DNA from: Prorocentrum cordatum
Taxonomy: Eukaryota; Sar; Dinophyceae; Prorocentrales; Prorocentraceae
Direction of reading: 5' to 3'
Length of the DNA stretch: 62,000 nucleotides
Assembly: GCA_963575745.1 (NCBI GenBank)
Contig: CAUYUJ010000670.1
Location: forward strand, 391,666-453,665
Notes under the pieces: model-generated
Told to the model about the DNA's origin: nothing
Database searches by the model: none
What the model saw: the letters and a program-made list of their open reading frames with translations, nothing else
Shown: piece after piece, positions 1-10,983 of the stretch
Numbering within the stretch: the first letter of the stretch is position 1
Layout of the letters: each line of letters begins with the position of its first letter
Made by a program: the position numbers and the translations under genes

Positions 1-16
1 ACGGAAAAGGCGAGTG

Positions 17-255
17 TGCGAAACATGCACGTTTTCTCTACGGCATGGGACGAGCGTTGCTTCTTGGGGCCGTCTCGGCGGTCCTCCGGACGCACTCTTG
101 GGCCATCTTGGGGGCCTCGTGGACCGTCTCGAAGCAATCTTGGACCATCGTGGGGCTACCCTAGGCCGCCTTTACTCTCTCTTGGGCTGTCTTGGCGAAC
201 TGTTTGGGCCTTCTTGAGGCGTCTTGGGCCTCTGGAGGCTCTGGTGGCCGTAGGG
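17..255. repeat. CTTGGGCC-type GC-rich minisatellite
   Basis: Imperfect 12-20 bp units built on CTTGGGCCGTCTTGGGG. The same core recurs at 28425-28620, 31957-32185, 35325-35440, 35540-36005, 45830-46345 and 53555-53835. Open frames through it read only as Leu/Gly/Trp/Ser periodicity, so I do not treat it as coding. Confidence 0.75.
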
Positions 256-461
256 GCGCGTTGACGAGCTCGTGCCGCCGCACGGGGGTGGCGCTCTAAT
301 CGGACTCTGGACCCTGGGGGAGGAGGAGAGGGGGGAGAGCCACATGTCTCACACGCCTTTTCACCCCTGTCGAGCGAGGATCGGCTGATCTGAGGCCGCC
401 TTGAGCGTTCCGACGCGTTGAGACGCCCCCCCTCCAGACCCAGGGCCTGGGGTAGGAACAG

Positions 462-1535
462 TGATCAAGACACCCTCCCCGCCTGCCAGCCGTCTCGCTT
501 TCTCCCACCCGCACTCCCAACACATGAGTAGCACCCGAGCCGCAGCAGCATGTTCAGCGGTCGTCTTTGAATGGGCAGCTACTGGGAACCAAAACGGACC
601 CCTTGTGCGCGACGCTGGGGCGAGGTGCGCAAGGCACGCCACGCGCGCCAGGCACCCGTGGGGCCCAAGCGTGCCAGGCACGCCTGGTGCGCCAGATGCG
701 CCATGTGCTCCACGTGCGCCATGTGTGTGCGGCATGCTCTGGCCCCATCAGGTACGCCACATTCGGTTCACGCGCCGAGTGTGCCAGGTGCGCCCGTGCA
801 CGTGACAGCACGTATCGGAAAACATGTCGGACCCCACCACCCTCGTCGAAAACCAGTGCGCAATCGCGGCGGAATGGCCATTATAGTGTCTGATGTGCCT
901 GCGCACAGCAGGCAATATGCCAGCACCCCCGACGTCACTGTCAAACTCATGCGCAGTGATCGCGGGGTTCCAGCGCATGATCCAGATGCTGCCGTGAAGT
1001 GCACGTTGCATGGTTTGAGGAAAGGGGTGGTGGCCCTGCGCACAGCAGGCAAAAGGCGGGCCCCTCCGCCGCCCCTGGAAAACAACATCGCAAAGTGTTC
1101 GCGGGGGCCCCCCGAGCATGTCTCAAGATTTTGCACCAACGTGCATTTCACATTGTTGTTTGACAGGGAAAGGGGGCTGGGGGGGGTCGTCGGCATTGGT
1201 CTTTGTTTGTCTGCCGGTCGCCTGGAGGAGGGGGTGTTTGTTCCTAGGGAGCAGCGATCAAGCTCCCAATGGGAACGCCAGAGGCTGTGTCGGTCACTCC
1301 CACCAGCCCTCCTACCATGTAAATAGCACCCGAGACTCAGTCTAAGCAGAGGTCGTCATCGGATGGACATCGATCTGGAACCAGTATTGACGCCAGGTTT
1401 TCGACGCTCGCGAGGTGGCCCACTCATGCCAGGTGTGCCGCGCACCAGGTGCGCCAGATGGTGTGCGAGGCGCGCCTGGTGTGCCAGATGCGCGCACGAC
1501 GCGCACAGAGTGTGCCAGGTGCGCCACTCGCCCCC
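462..1535. repeat. Two direct copies of a ~300-bp repeat with TGCGCCAGG cores
   Basis: Segments 462-805 and 1253-1535 share order and sequence: a GTGATCAAG-like start, TAGCACCCGAG (about 532 and 1323), GGTCGTC...GGAACCA, then a run of short TGCCAGGTGCGCC-like units. The offset is about 790 bp. The 450 bp between them show nothing I recognise. Confidence 0.6.
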
Positions 1536-2601
1536 CTGGCCATACGTGTTGAAGGCCATTGCCAAGAGGGGGCGGCGTGGTCAGCCTGGTTTACGGTGTG
1601 TGCGCGGTCAATGAGTTTGCATTGTTTTTGTTACAGCCCCCCCCCCCTGGCGCAGGAAAACAACGACGACGACGGCCCCTCCCTGGCGCCGGCAAACGAA
1701 CACGACGACGTCGACGACCCCCCCCCCCAGCGCCAGCTAACGATGACGACCACTCAACTCAATTGAACAATTCGAGGCGCTGTGTTCGATTGGTATCTTT
1801 CAGCCTGCCTTAGGGGTCGTCGACACATTTGCCGACGGCACTTGCCTCATTAAGCCTACGGTGCATCGTGCTCTGAGCACCTGCATAAGGCATGGGGGTC
1901 ACTTTGCCGCGACGCGCTGTGTGTGGATTCTCCCTCGGGCCGTCTGCAGCGCTCAGGTTAGCGGCAAAAGGCCTCTGAGGCCGCCCAGCAGGAAGCAAGA
2001 CCAGCAGTCATGTTGTTCGACAACATTGTTATGAAGAAGTTCCTTCTGCTCTCGCCACCTTCTTCCACATCCAACCGAGAACCACCCCCGTCTCTTCCCC
2101 TTCCTCGCATTGCTGCTCGCAGCCTCCACACGGCTGATTTGACGCCTACGACGACAATGACTGGCGCAAGGGGTGCAACGAGGGGGTTGAACCCCGCTCC
2201 CTTGCGCGTGGGGGGAGGGCTGTTGAGAGGAGGGGTCCTGAGTGCATGGGGTGGTTCCAGTGCGCCGAGTGCTTTGGTTGCTGGCGGGAGGGGGGGTGTT
2301 CGGCATGCCGATGAACCTTTCGCACCCAAGTCAAGCGCCCGTGAGACCTTCGGTCGGGCCTCCCTAGGCCGAGCAATGTGAAAAAAAATAGCGTGTAGCG
2401 CTCCCTATCCCCTTTCTCCTCCTCCTCCTCCTCCCTGGGAGTCTTCAGGTGGCCATTCCCAGTGTGACGAAACATGCCCGCCCAGGGTGGTAGACTCCAG
2501 TGGGCCTGATGCCACCACCAGTCGGGAACACCTCTGTGAGAGTAGCGCGACCTCTCACCTCTTGCGCGTTCCATGCGTCCCCACTGCCCCCCCATGCCCA
2601 G
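1536..2601. other. No gene recognised; non-coding sequence 5' of the first exon
   Basis: Contains C homopolymers near 1637 and 1722 and a (TCC)n stretch near 2420. It ends in the pyrimidine-rich tract that precedes the AG acceptor at 2600-2601. An earlier exon of the acyltransferase gene could be here or left of the window; I could not find one. Confidence 0.5.
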
Positions 2602-2667
2602 ATGCTGCACGGCCCCCAGAGCGAGATCTCCGCGCCCGAGTGGAACAGCCTGCTGTCCGAGGATGAG
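2602..2667 (+). CDS. FemAB-like (DUF482) N-acyltransferase, exon A
   Basis: Exon of 66 nt (22 codons) between acceptor CCCAG and donor GTCCCC, phase 0 at both ends. It encodes SEISAPEWNSLLSEDE, the 'ispaeWdaL' element at the start of FemAB-like/DUF482 (COG3146) proteins. Those proteins are GNAT-fold acyltransferases whose plant and bacterial members have no firmly known substrate. The first codon is ATG directly after the AG, so this may be the translation start or an internal Met; the family usually has a short N-terminal extension, so an upstream exon is possible. Joined to exon B the frame is continuous. The match rests on recognising family motifs, not on a database search. Confidence 0.75.
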
Positions 2668-2936
2668 GTCCCCCTCCCCCCAGGGGCAAGGGGGGGGAAG
2701 GCAGCGTGCGAGGCTCCCGCGGGCGCGGCAGGCTGCGGGGAGCAGGGGGGGGGCACCTCCTCTCTCCCTGCCTCCCTCCCTCCTGCTCCGTCCTCCGCCT
2801 CCCTCCTCCTCCGTCCACCTCCCCCCCCCCCTTCCTCCCTGCTCCCTCCGCCTCTGGGCCCCCCTCCCAGGACCTGGAGTAGGAGCGGGCGGCGCGCGCG
2901 GGAGGCGCGCGCGCGCTGCATGCCTCTCGGAGAGAG

Positions 2937-2999
2937 GACTCGGTCTTCCTCGAGCACGGGTTCCTGTCGGGCCTGGAGGAGACGCGGGCCGGGGGCCAG
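2937..2999 (+). CDS. FemAB-like N-acyltransferase, exon B
   Basis: Exon of 63 nt (21 codons), acceptor GAGAG, donor CAG|GTCGGA, phase 0-0. It encodes DSVFLEHGFLSGLEET, which matches the family's 'nPFlsheFLsaLE.sG' motif following the W-x-x-L element of exon A. The intervening intron is only 269 nt (2668-2936), the shortest in the gene, and is pyrimidine- and purine-tract rich. Confidence 0.78.
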
Positions 3000-3883
3000 G
3001 TCGGACGGTCGGACGAAGAGGGGGAAGGGGGGAGGATGTCTGCTGCACGCCCAGCAGCTGATTTCAGCCTCGCCGCCGAGCGCTGACCTCGGCGACATGG
3101 CCGCCTCTGGCGCCGGGGGGCGCCGAGAAAACCCGCCGCCGCATGCTGTTGATTCGCTAACCCGCCTTTCGGTATCCTCCCTTTTGTCCGCCCCGCGAGA
3201 GACGCGGGCAGGGAGGGTGTCCTCATCGTTGTTGTGGCCGTCGTCGTGGTCGTCATGGTCGTTTTCGCCGTCCTGCCCCCGTTCCTCCTCATGCTTCATC
3301 CTCCTTCTTCGTGGCGCGGTCTTCGGTGGCCCCTCCCGCGGCGCCGCTGGACGCGGCTCGAGAAGACGGCTCAGGATTTGCGCCCAGGGGAGCATCACGG
3401 GGATATTTGTTTGAGAGAGTGTTCGGCGCCATCGTTTGTCGGGACGTGTGATGGCCTGTTTTGCCTTCTTGGCCCCTCTCGCCGCGCTCACGGCCAGCAA
3501 GTGCCATTATTGATGGGAGCTGAGGCTTAGACTACGACCGAATCAATCTCTGCCTTTCTCTCTGTCTCTCCCCCCTGCCAGTCTCCAGCGTTACTATCTC
3601 TCATCGGTACCGTTTCTTCGTCTGCTGTTGTCGCTGTTGATATATCGGGTTGCGTTGCCGGGCATGTCCGCCACCTCAGCACTAGGTGGACGGCGCGGGG
3701 ACGGGTGGGGGCATGAAATGCCGCCCCCCATGAATGCAGTTGTTCTTTCATCGCTCTTCAAGGCAGTCACACTCCAATCGACTCGGAGGAACGAATAGAT
3801 GCACGGAAACCCCGATGCGGTAGGCGCATGTGTGTCTACATCTGCATTTCGGCGCACGCATCACGAGTGGCCCGAGCCACATA

Positions 3884-4316
3884 CACACCTATGCATATAT
3901 AGTATGCGTATGGATGTATGTATATATGCATGCTTGTATGTACATATGTCTGTGTGTATGTATGCATGTATGCATGCGTGAATGAATGCACGTGTGCATG
4001 CATGTATGTATGTGTGTCTATGTGTGTATGCCTGTCTGCCTGTCTGCCTGTATGCATGTATGCCTGTATGCATGAACGTATGCATGCATGTATGTACGTA
4101 TGCATGTATGGTCGTATGTATGGATGTATGTCTATACATATATATATATATATATATATATATGTAAGTATGTATGCATGTAGGTATGCCCGTATGCATG
4201 CATGCATGCATGCATACATGCATGAATGTATGAATGTATGTATGTATGTATGAATGTATGGATGTATGTATGTATGTATGTATGTATGTATGTATGTATG
4301 TATGTATGTATATCAA
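3884..4316. repeat. (ATGT)n / (ATGC)n microsatellite with a (TA)n core
   Basis: About 430 bp of tetranucleotide repeats with a (TA)n run near 4137-4162. All six frames are open and spell Tyr/Met/Cys/Val or His/Thr/Ile repeats, which are artefacts. It ends just before the left side of retroelement 1. Confidence 0.95.
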
Positions 4317-4411
4317 ATGTGTACATGCCGTTCCTCACTGGTCTCGGTGTCTAGGCCATCGATGTAATCGTTTCCCGTTGGTTTTGGGACTCAAGAATTC
4401 GCAACAAGGCG

Positions 4412-4825
4412 GTGCGAATGGAATACCTCCTACCTGCTTCCCAGTACGCTTGGCAGGGAACTCTCGCCTACCTCTGGGGCGGCAATCTCCAGAGGTGCCC
4501 ATCCATAACCACTCCTCCGTGCCCGCCGACCCCGAGCTGCGCGGCGTGCCCTCCGTGTCCTGGCTGCCCGGCGTGCCTGGGAGGATCCCCCGCTCTTGGC
4601 CTTGGTCTTGTGGTCTCAGAGGCAGGAGGCGAGGCGCGTGAAACCTCGTTCTGGCTGGTGGTGTTGGTGAACGAGATCCTCTTTGGCGGCCTGGTGGTGT
4701 GGTACGTCTACGGCTCGTGGGGCAGTGTCTGCTTAGTTTGTCGCCGTCGCCATGATGGCCGCAGCGAGACTGGCACCAGCGGAGGCGGCTCCGCCGGAGG
4801 TGCGACAGTGGGCTTGGGTTCGTGA
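4412..4825 (+). CDS. Small Cys/Pro-rich single-pass membrane ORF of retroelement 1
   Basis: 137 codons. The middle is a CPxCP-type Cys/Pro cluster (about residues 36-56, including CAACPPCPGCPACLG). It is followed by one strongly hydrophobic segment, FWLVVLVNEILFGGLVVWYV, that would span a membrane once, then a basic end. The last 74 nt overlap the start of the gag-like ORF in another frame. Element 2 has a counterpart in the same place (12547), so this is probably a real element gene. No function is recognised; a short envelope-like or membrane-anchoring role is conjecture. Confidence 0.5.
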   Translation: MRMEYLLPASQYAWQGTLAYLWGGNLQRCPSITTPPCPPTPSCAACPPCPGCPACLGGSPALGLGLVVSEAGGEARETSFWLVVLVNEILFGGLVVWYVYGSWGSVCLVCRRRHDGRSETGTSGGGSAGGATVGLGS

Positions 4826-6172
4826 CGACGAAGAACGATTATGGCACCAGTGGTTGATCTTGGGGCGACAGGCGAGGGTTCCGATTGAGCCCGGCTTCGC
4901 TCTTGAGTTCCTGATCTGTACGGTGGACACCGACATCTACGAGGAGGATTGCGTTTGCGCTGGCAGTGGCATCATCGCCGTGCGGTCTGCGAGTGGACGC
5001 GTTACGTACCCAGCTGGTATCCAGGTGGCCGATTCATTTCATTTCCGGCGAGACCTGACGGCCGCGGCGATGCCGGCGATCGATCAGACGGCGCTGGTCT
5101 ACTGCACGACCGCTTTGGCTGCAAACCATCAGCGACTCTGCTTGCCTGCTCCTGCTGGGCCGTTTGTGCTCCCGCTGACGTTCGACCCAGGCCCCGTTGC
5201 GGCTCCAGGCGCCAGGGCGGTGGTTGCCGCTGGGCCTGCCGCCGTGCCGCTGGCCGTGGCCGCGGGCGCCGCGGGAGCGGGCGCTGGGGCCGCTGGCCGT
5301 TGGCCTGGCAGGTGCCGCCGCCGCGGGACTCGTCGCCGTGTGGGTGTTCATCGAGTCCACGACAGCTGGGCGCCGCGGGACGGTGGTGATCCCTCCGGCG
5401 GGTTCGGAACTGAAAGGGCCGGCGGGCCTCATGCCGCTGGCCGACGGCCCGTGGGTGGCGACCCGGTCGATCTCGGGATCGGCTCAGGAGTATGCAGGTC
5501 GTGAGGCCGCCTCGGGCGCTTGGCTGATGGGCATCCTGGTGAACCCCGCTGTGCCTGGAGGTCGTTCGCTGCGGAAGTGGCGCGATCCGGTGGCGACCTT
5601 TACCGAGGAGGCGTTCGTCGAATGGCACATCCCAGGGCTGAGAACATGTCTGTGGTGCTGCAAGTACATCGACAGGCGCCAGGGCGGCCCGCTAGATCAA
5701 TGTCGGTTCTGGAAGTCGACCCTGGGCCTGTCGGCAGACGACTGCGGTGTGAACGACTACGAGGCTGGCATGCGGGCCATCTGCATTATGGCCTGCCGGG
5801 ATGCTCTCGACTTGCCCAATATTGTTGGTGCCGAGCAGAGTCTTCGCAAGTGCCGGATTTATGGGTACGTCTACGTGATGGGCCGTGATTTTCGCCACAG
5901 CTCCGGCAGCGCTGGCGACGGCGGCGGCGAGGGCGACGACAAGAATAAGCGAGGAGGCCGCGGTCGAGGCCCCGCCGGATGCCGCCGCAGCCTGTTGAAC
6001 TTCGTGCTCATCGACGAGAGTGCTGTCTTCACAGGTCTGAGCCGAGACCGCGGAGAGACCATGATGTGCCCGCTGCTCCTCGAGCATGTGGCGACAGAGG
6101 TGGAGAGGGGCGCTTCGGTGCTGAAGCAAGTGCGCAATGCCCGCGAAGAGCAGCGGGCCGTGCGATCATGGC
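4752..6172 (+). pseudogene. Gag-like ORF of retroelement 1 (frameshifted)
   Basis: Starts at ATG 4752 in frame 0 and needs a shift to the next frame near 5250-5330 to continue to about 6172. The N-terminus has DDEERLWHQWLIL, matching DTERRLWHRRTLI in element 2. The C-terminal half has FWKSTLGLSADDCGVNDYE (matching WWKSTCGLSIADPGVTDHE) and a MMCPLLLEHVATEVERG block (matching LCPLLEEFVASELHRE). The region before the last block is Lys/Arg/Gly-rich (DDKNKRGGRGRG), which could bind RNA. I assign gag by position and pairwise similarity; there is no zinc knuckle. Confidence 0.55.
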
Positions 6173-6431
6173 GGTGGACGTGCCGCGAGGGCCGCACCCC
6201 CCCGGCGCTCCGCGCGGTTCGCGCACGTTCGCAGGGGGGCCCAGCGGCGGTGGCCCGCCTTTCGCTGGTGGGAAGCACTTCGAGGGCAATGCAGTTGGCA
6301 GGCAGCGTTGCCTTTTCTCCTTTCCTTTCCATGTCCTATGCGAGAGCATCCTGTGTATTCACTGGCACATGGCGTCAAGTGCACACGCTCGGCGGTTCGT
6401 CGCGTCCGTCGGCGCGGGCAAGCGACGCGCA

Positions 6432-8400
6432 TGAAGGAGGTCGCGTGCGCCGTCAACGAGCGGCCCGTCGACCAGCCGCGCCACCCCGACGGCTGGCCCC
6501 CTCAGTCCATCTCTGCGGGCCAGCAGCAGGCGCTCGTCAACATCCGTCAAGCTGTTCGTCGGTTTGGCAAGCCCTCGGAGGGATTGACTGGCCCAGGAGC
6601 CTTGGAGGAGCTCCGAGTTCTCAGCGACTACGCCGGCGAGAGTGCCACGGTCGCTCCTCTCGACTTGGATAGCATCGACCACCTCGTGCTCCCTGCTGAA
6701 GGTTTCAAGCCCGTGCCGCTTGATTCGATGGGTGGAGGTGCTGGCCTCCAGATAGTCGGGCGGCCCCATTGAATGATGTTGTCCCAGTCTGAGGGTCGGG
6801 CTCGCATCGAGTCTGAGGGGCCCTCGGAAGCAGCGCGCTGACCCGGCGCTCGGGAAGCCCAAGCTGCATGTCCAGCCCCTGCGGATCCTCGAGCGTCGGA
6901 ACCACTCGACTCCTACGCTGTCAAAGCCTGCGGCGTGGGTGTGTTCTTCGTTTTTCAGAAGCCTGGGGAGCTGCGGCTCATCCTGGACGGCTGGTGCGCC
7001 TCCTTGCATTTCGAGGTCCCCGACAAGGTGGCCCTCGCGTCGGGGGCGAGCTTCGCAGGGCCCCATGTCGACGGCGGAGAGCCCATCGCGGTTGCCGAGG
7101 TGGGCCTGGCCGCCTGGCCGACGCCTTCTACGCGATGTCGTTGCCGCCTGCGTTCCGGCGGGACTTCGCGCTGCCTGGGCCCGGGCGGGCTAGCTGGGGC
7201 TCGACTGCACCGCGGGCGGCCGACGGCTCGGCGGGACGGACGTGCTCCATGCCCGTGCTTCAGGTGCCCGCCCATGGGCCGCTCGTTCAGCCCTTGGATC
7301 TACCAGACATTGCCGGAGGCGACGGCCTTGCAAGTGCCCGGCCTCGTCATTGCCAACCGTCTCGTAGATCGGCGCCCTGTGCCCCCGGTGACCGACGATG
7401 TGGTCCACGCCGAGAATGCGGACAACGCGCTCAGCCTGTCGACCAGCCCCGAGGTGGCTCGCGCGGCCGCTCCGGCCGTGGGCGCCCAGCTCCGCGCGGC
7501 GGGTCTTCCGACCCACGGAGTTGAATGCAGCTGTGGGGCCGCGGCGCTGGGCTGGTAGTTCGACGAGCAGTTCCCCATCATTGGCCTGAACCCAGCGTTG
7601 AGGCGGAAGTTGCGGCTCGCATTTTTGGAGCTGCGTCCGAAGGGCTTCGCTTCTGGCAAGACGATCACCCGGGTCATCTCGCACTTCGCGTCGCGGGCGC
7701 TGATCCGCCGCGAGCTCCTGTCCAGCCTCGACGCTCTGGGTCTTTTTTGTCCGCCCTTCATGGGGGCCGCGCGGTTCGGCTCTGGCCCTCCTGCCTGCGC
7801 GAGTTGCGCCGTTGTGCGAACCTGGTTGCATTCTAATGAGAGGTGGGTGTTCAATGCAGATCAGGAGGTCGAGGTATCGCATCGAGCACGCGCTCCGAAG
7901 TCTGCGAAGTCCGCCAGGAGGCCTCAGAAGGTGGAGGAGGTGGGCCTGGACCTTGGCACCACCCCCGAAACGGAGCTCGAGGTAGAGGGGGCGGGGCAGG
8001 ACAGCGCGGAGGTGGAGAAGTTCTCCGAAATTCCGCACGACGTTTGGGCAGAGGGCTGGCATCCTGTCGCTTCGCACCACTGGGGCCCCTGCGAGCGCCA
8101 AGTCGCCCTCGAGGGTCGGGGGGTGGCCGTTGCAGTTCGCCGCGCCCTTCGACGTGCATCCTCCTTCGACCGATGCCATTTGTGCTCAGGAGACTGTTTG
8201 GGGGCCATCCTGGCCGCCACCAAGAGGCGGTCGTCGCGGCGGGGGACGGGCCGAGTGCGCCGACAGTTGGCGGCCCTTTCGTTGGTTAGTGGTGATGCCT
8301 CTTTCTGGCGCTGGGCCCCCAGCGAGCGGAACTCCGCAGACCGCGCCTCCAGGAACCTGCCGGGCGTGGGCTATGCTTCGACGGCGGAAGGGGCGAGCTC
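6432..8400 (+). pseudogene. Pol of retroelement 1: reverse transcriptase and RNase H
   Basis: A pre-RT segment (6432-6772) precedes the fingers/palm GVFFVFQKPGELRLILDG at about 6935, which parallels GIFFAAKKDGRLRMILDT in element 2. After a frame switch, DAFYAMSLPP (motif A region) and then, in another frame, a MGRSFSPWIYQ...DN block (7270-7540) cover the motif C region; the usual YxDN reads HAENADN. RNase H (about 8000-8390) has HLCSGDCLGAILA and ends in FWRWAPSERNSADRASR, equivalent to the RWIPSEFNPSDAASR end of element 2. Several frame changes make it non-functional. Confidence 0.65.
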
Positions 8401-8679
8401 CTCAGACGCTGGCGGCGCCGGCTGCGGCCTCTGGGCTGGCGGTAGGGGGTATTCCGGCACGGGGCCCGCGGCCCTCGGCCCCCCGCCTGGCCTCGAGGAG
8501 GAGGCGTGCTGGGACCTTGGCAGGGCCGCCCGCGCCGTCGAGCATGGCCAGGTCCCAGCCAGCGCCGGCCGAGCCGCGCGAAGAGCCGGAGGGCGAGGCG
8601 CCCGGGCGGCGCAAGCAGGCAGGGCCGCGGGCAGAGGTCGCCCCTGGAGCTGAGAGCGATGGGGGCAAGATTGCGGTGC

Positions 8680-9500
8680 ATTTCCAGGTCCGATACCGCG
8701 CTTTCTTGGGCTGCATGGGCAGCTGCTGCGAGGCTGCCGGTGACCGCCCGCCCAGACGTGGAGGACGCGCTCCTGGTGCATTTCTACCAGCTGCTCTTCC
8801 ACGGGCACGACTCGCCAGACGGGTCGAAGCTGGCGGCGGCGGCGGCCCACTTCAGGCTGGACCGATGCCCGAGCTGGGGAACCTGCCGCGGGTGCAGCGG
8901 GCGCTTAATGGCTGGGAGGTCCTTGCGCCTCCCCTGGCGCGGTTGACGCTGCCGAGGCCGGTGGGTGGCGACCTGGATGGCGACGAACGGCTTCGCGGTG
9001 GCCGCCCTGGCTATTTGGTCGACGTCTGTCCTTTATCTGCGGCCATCGGAGACGCTGTCGCTGCGGGCGGGGTCGGTCGTGCGGCTGGCGGAGCGCGGGC
9101 CGCGCCACCTGGGCAAGCGCTCCGCCCTGCCGTTCCCCGCCAGGTTCGAGGCCGGGTCGAAGACCGAGGGTTGCGACGTCTGCCTGCTGCTGGACATCCC
9201 GGAGTTCAAGTGGATGGGCCAGATGCTGGACCGCCTCGTCGAGGGGTGGGGCGCCGAGCTCCCGCTGTTCGCACAGGACATGAGGAGCTGGGTCTGGACC
9301 TCCCAGCAGGCCGGCGCCGCCCTCGGGCTGGAGGGCCTTGGCCCCCCCCGTGCTCTACCAGTTGCGCCGCGGGGCGGCCGGCCACGTGATGCTGGCGAAC
9401 GCCCGCGGGTTCGGACACATCAAGAAGCGAGGCCGCTGGGAAGCCGAATGGGGCTTCAAAAGATACGCCAAAGGAGGGCGAGCGCAGGAACGACTGAAGA
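8680..9500 (+). pseudogene. Tyrosine recombinase of retroelement 1
   Basis: A core-binding part is visible (LPRVQRALNGWEVLAPP, about 8880-8940). In the frame starting 8965, LYLRPSETLSLRAGSVV carries the first catalytic Arg of YR enzymes. In a second frame, QLRRGAAGHVML and then IKKRGRWEAEWGFKRYAKGG (about 9358-9470) carry the R-x-x-H and the nucleophile Tyr context. These are the standard signatures of DIRS/Ngaro-type integrating recombinases. The frame break near 9340 inactivates it. Confidence 0.75.
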
Positions 9501-9554
9501 TCCAGACCAGCAGGCTCAGGCCTTCTGCTGCGCCGCGACTACTGGGAGCACCCC

Positions 9555-9940
9555 ATGCAGAACCAGAGGTCCAGGGCCCGCGCTGCCGACTCGAAGGTGC
9601 ACCTTGAGATCTTCAGCGGCGCAGGCAACTGGTCGCGGGCCCTGCGGCGTGCTCTCGCCTCGCGCGGGGCCCCCTGCGTCTTCGAGCCCGAAGTGCACCG
9701 CGAGCTTGCCCTGGGAGATCTCAGCCCACGGCGCGCCCAGCTGGCGGTGCGCGGACGGCTCCGAGGCGGGCTGCTGCAGGGAGTCTGGCTCGGTGTGCCG
9801 TGCAGCTTTTGATCTAGAGCGCGGAATAAGCCAAAGGGGCCCCTGCGCTCCGCGATGCCACTCGTCTTCTCTGGCTGCCGGGTCTCTCTTCGACCGGCGC
9901 TCTTAAAGGTAGCGGTAGGGGGCCGCCGTGCGTTGTTCTC
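9555..9940 (+). pseudogene. C5-methyltransferase-like domain of retroelement 1 (truncated)
   Basis: VHLEIFSGAGNWSRALRRAL is a SAM-binding motif I. GVPCSF corresponds to the Pro-Cys motif IV, where the next codon is TGA (9810-9812) in the position of the Trp seen in element 2. The same frame then continues with SRARNKPKGPLRS to about 9935. Motifs VI and VIII are missing. Confidence 0.6.
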
Positions 9941-9950
9941 TTTTTCAGAT

Positions 9951-10493
9951 TTTTCCCCAGCGAGGGGCCCATCGACGTCGCGGCCGCGGCAGACTCGCCA
10001 GGCCCAGCGCGCTCTCGGGCAGGCAGGCAGTCAAAATCATAGGTTTTGATTTGCGATTTCGGCACTGCCTGGAGGAAGCGGACTCGCGCGATACATGTAC
10101 ACCTTAATTTTGATGCGCTGACGAAGTGCAAGTGTGCTGGCCGGGGCCCCTGTTCGTTTTCGGGCTTACCACGCAAGGCGCTGGATGGCGAGACGCCCCC
10201 GGGCGCCTTCTGGTTAGAATTGCCGGGCTCTGTCCGCCCCAGCTGTCCTGCGCGCTCGCTGAAGCGCATCGCGAAGCCGGAATGTCATCCATGCGCCGTG
10301 CCTTGATGCGAGTGACGGCCTGACGGCCCAGAGTATCTTGGGAGAAGATGCTTCGAGGTCGCTGTGATTGTCTCTAGTCCCGCGGCCCTTTCGGTCGCGT
10401 GCAGCTGCCAAGTATCGAGGCTGGACAATAACCGACCCCCGCACAGACGAATGTGCAACATTGGCATGGAAATGAGATCCGGGTGGGGAGGTG
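9951..10493. other. No gene recognised
   Basis: Mixed GC-rich sequence to the right of retroelement 1. No repeat from elsewhere in the window and no convincing reading frame was seen. Confidence 0.4.
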
Positions 10494-10592
10494 TGCATGT
10501 ATGTATCTATGTATGAATGGACGAATGAATGAATTGTATGTATGTGTGTATGTATGGATGGATGGATGTATGCATGTATGTATGTATGCATG
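10494..10592. repeat. (ATGT)n-type microsatellite
   Basis: About 100 bp of TATG, GATG and TGAA tetranucleotides, of the same kind as 3884-4316 and 18913-19394. Confidence 0.9.
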
Positions 10593-10709
10593 TCGGAGCT
10601 CGGGGGGGTGAGATCGCAGTGGAACGGGGGCCCCCAGTTGGAACAGCGTTTCGTTCGTGTCGTGCGCGCGGGCGAGGCGAAGCTGCGCGGGCGCGCAAGA
10701 GACATGAAC

Positions 10710-10983
10710 CCGCCGTTGCTAGGGCGAAATCGATCGAGACAAATGATTATCCCCCGTGCGTCCGTCCGTGCGGCGGTGGCCCTCGCCGCCCGAGCGGTGT
10801 CCCGTAGTGTTCCGCGGTGTCCCGTGGTGTCCGCTGTTGCCAGGGCGACATCAAGACAAATGATTATCACCCGTCCGTCCGTCCGTCTGGCGGTGGCCCG
10901 CGGCGCCCCGCGGTGTCCCGTGGCGCCCCGTGGTGCCCCGTGGTCTCCGCCGTTGCTAGGGCGAAGTCGAGACAAGTGATTAT
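10710..10983. repeat. ~118-bp tandem repeat with CCCGTGGTG runs
   Basis: Units begin GTTGCTAGGGCGA at about 10715, 10836 and 10952. Each contains GACAAATGATTATC, CCGTCCGTCCG and a run of CCCGTGGTGTC. The third unit is interrupted after GATTATCC by the 73-bp VNTR element. Confidence 0.75.

Larger units (their letters stand above)
4320..9950 (+). mobile_element. Retroelement 1: degenerate YR retrotransposon with methyltransferase-like 3' domain
   Basis: Order on the + strand: membrane ORF (4412), gag-like ORF (4752), pol with RT and RNase H (6432-8400), tyrosine recombinase (8680-9500), C5-methyltransferase-like domain (9555-9940). Frames switch repeatedly and the methyltransferase has an in-frame TGA, so the copy is dead. 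Each module aligns with the same module of element 2, but the two are well diverged. I found no terminal repeats, so the outer ends are approximate; the left end abuts an (ATGT)n array. Confidence 0.8.

Noticed and set aside
2500-3414. Single 304-codon + strand frame
   Set aside because: Only 2602-2667 within it matches the protein family in that frame; exon B lies in another frame and the rest is intron-like tract.
3836-4338. Long His/Thr/Tyr/Ile and Cys/Met/Val open frames
   Set aside because: They are translations of (ATGT)n microsatellite. The same applies at 10500-10600 and 18813-19454.
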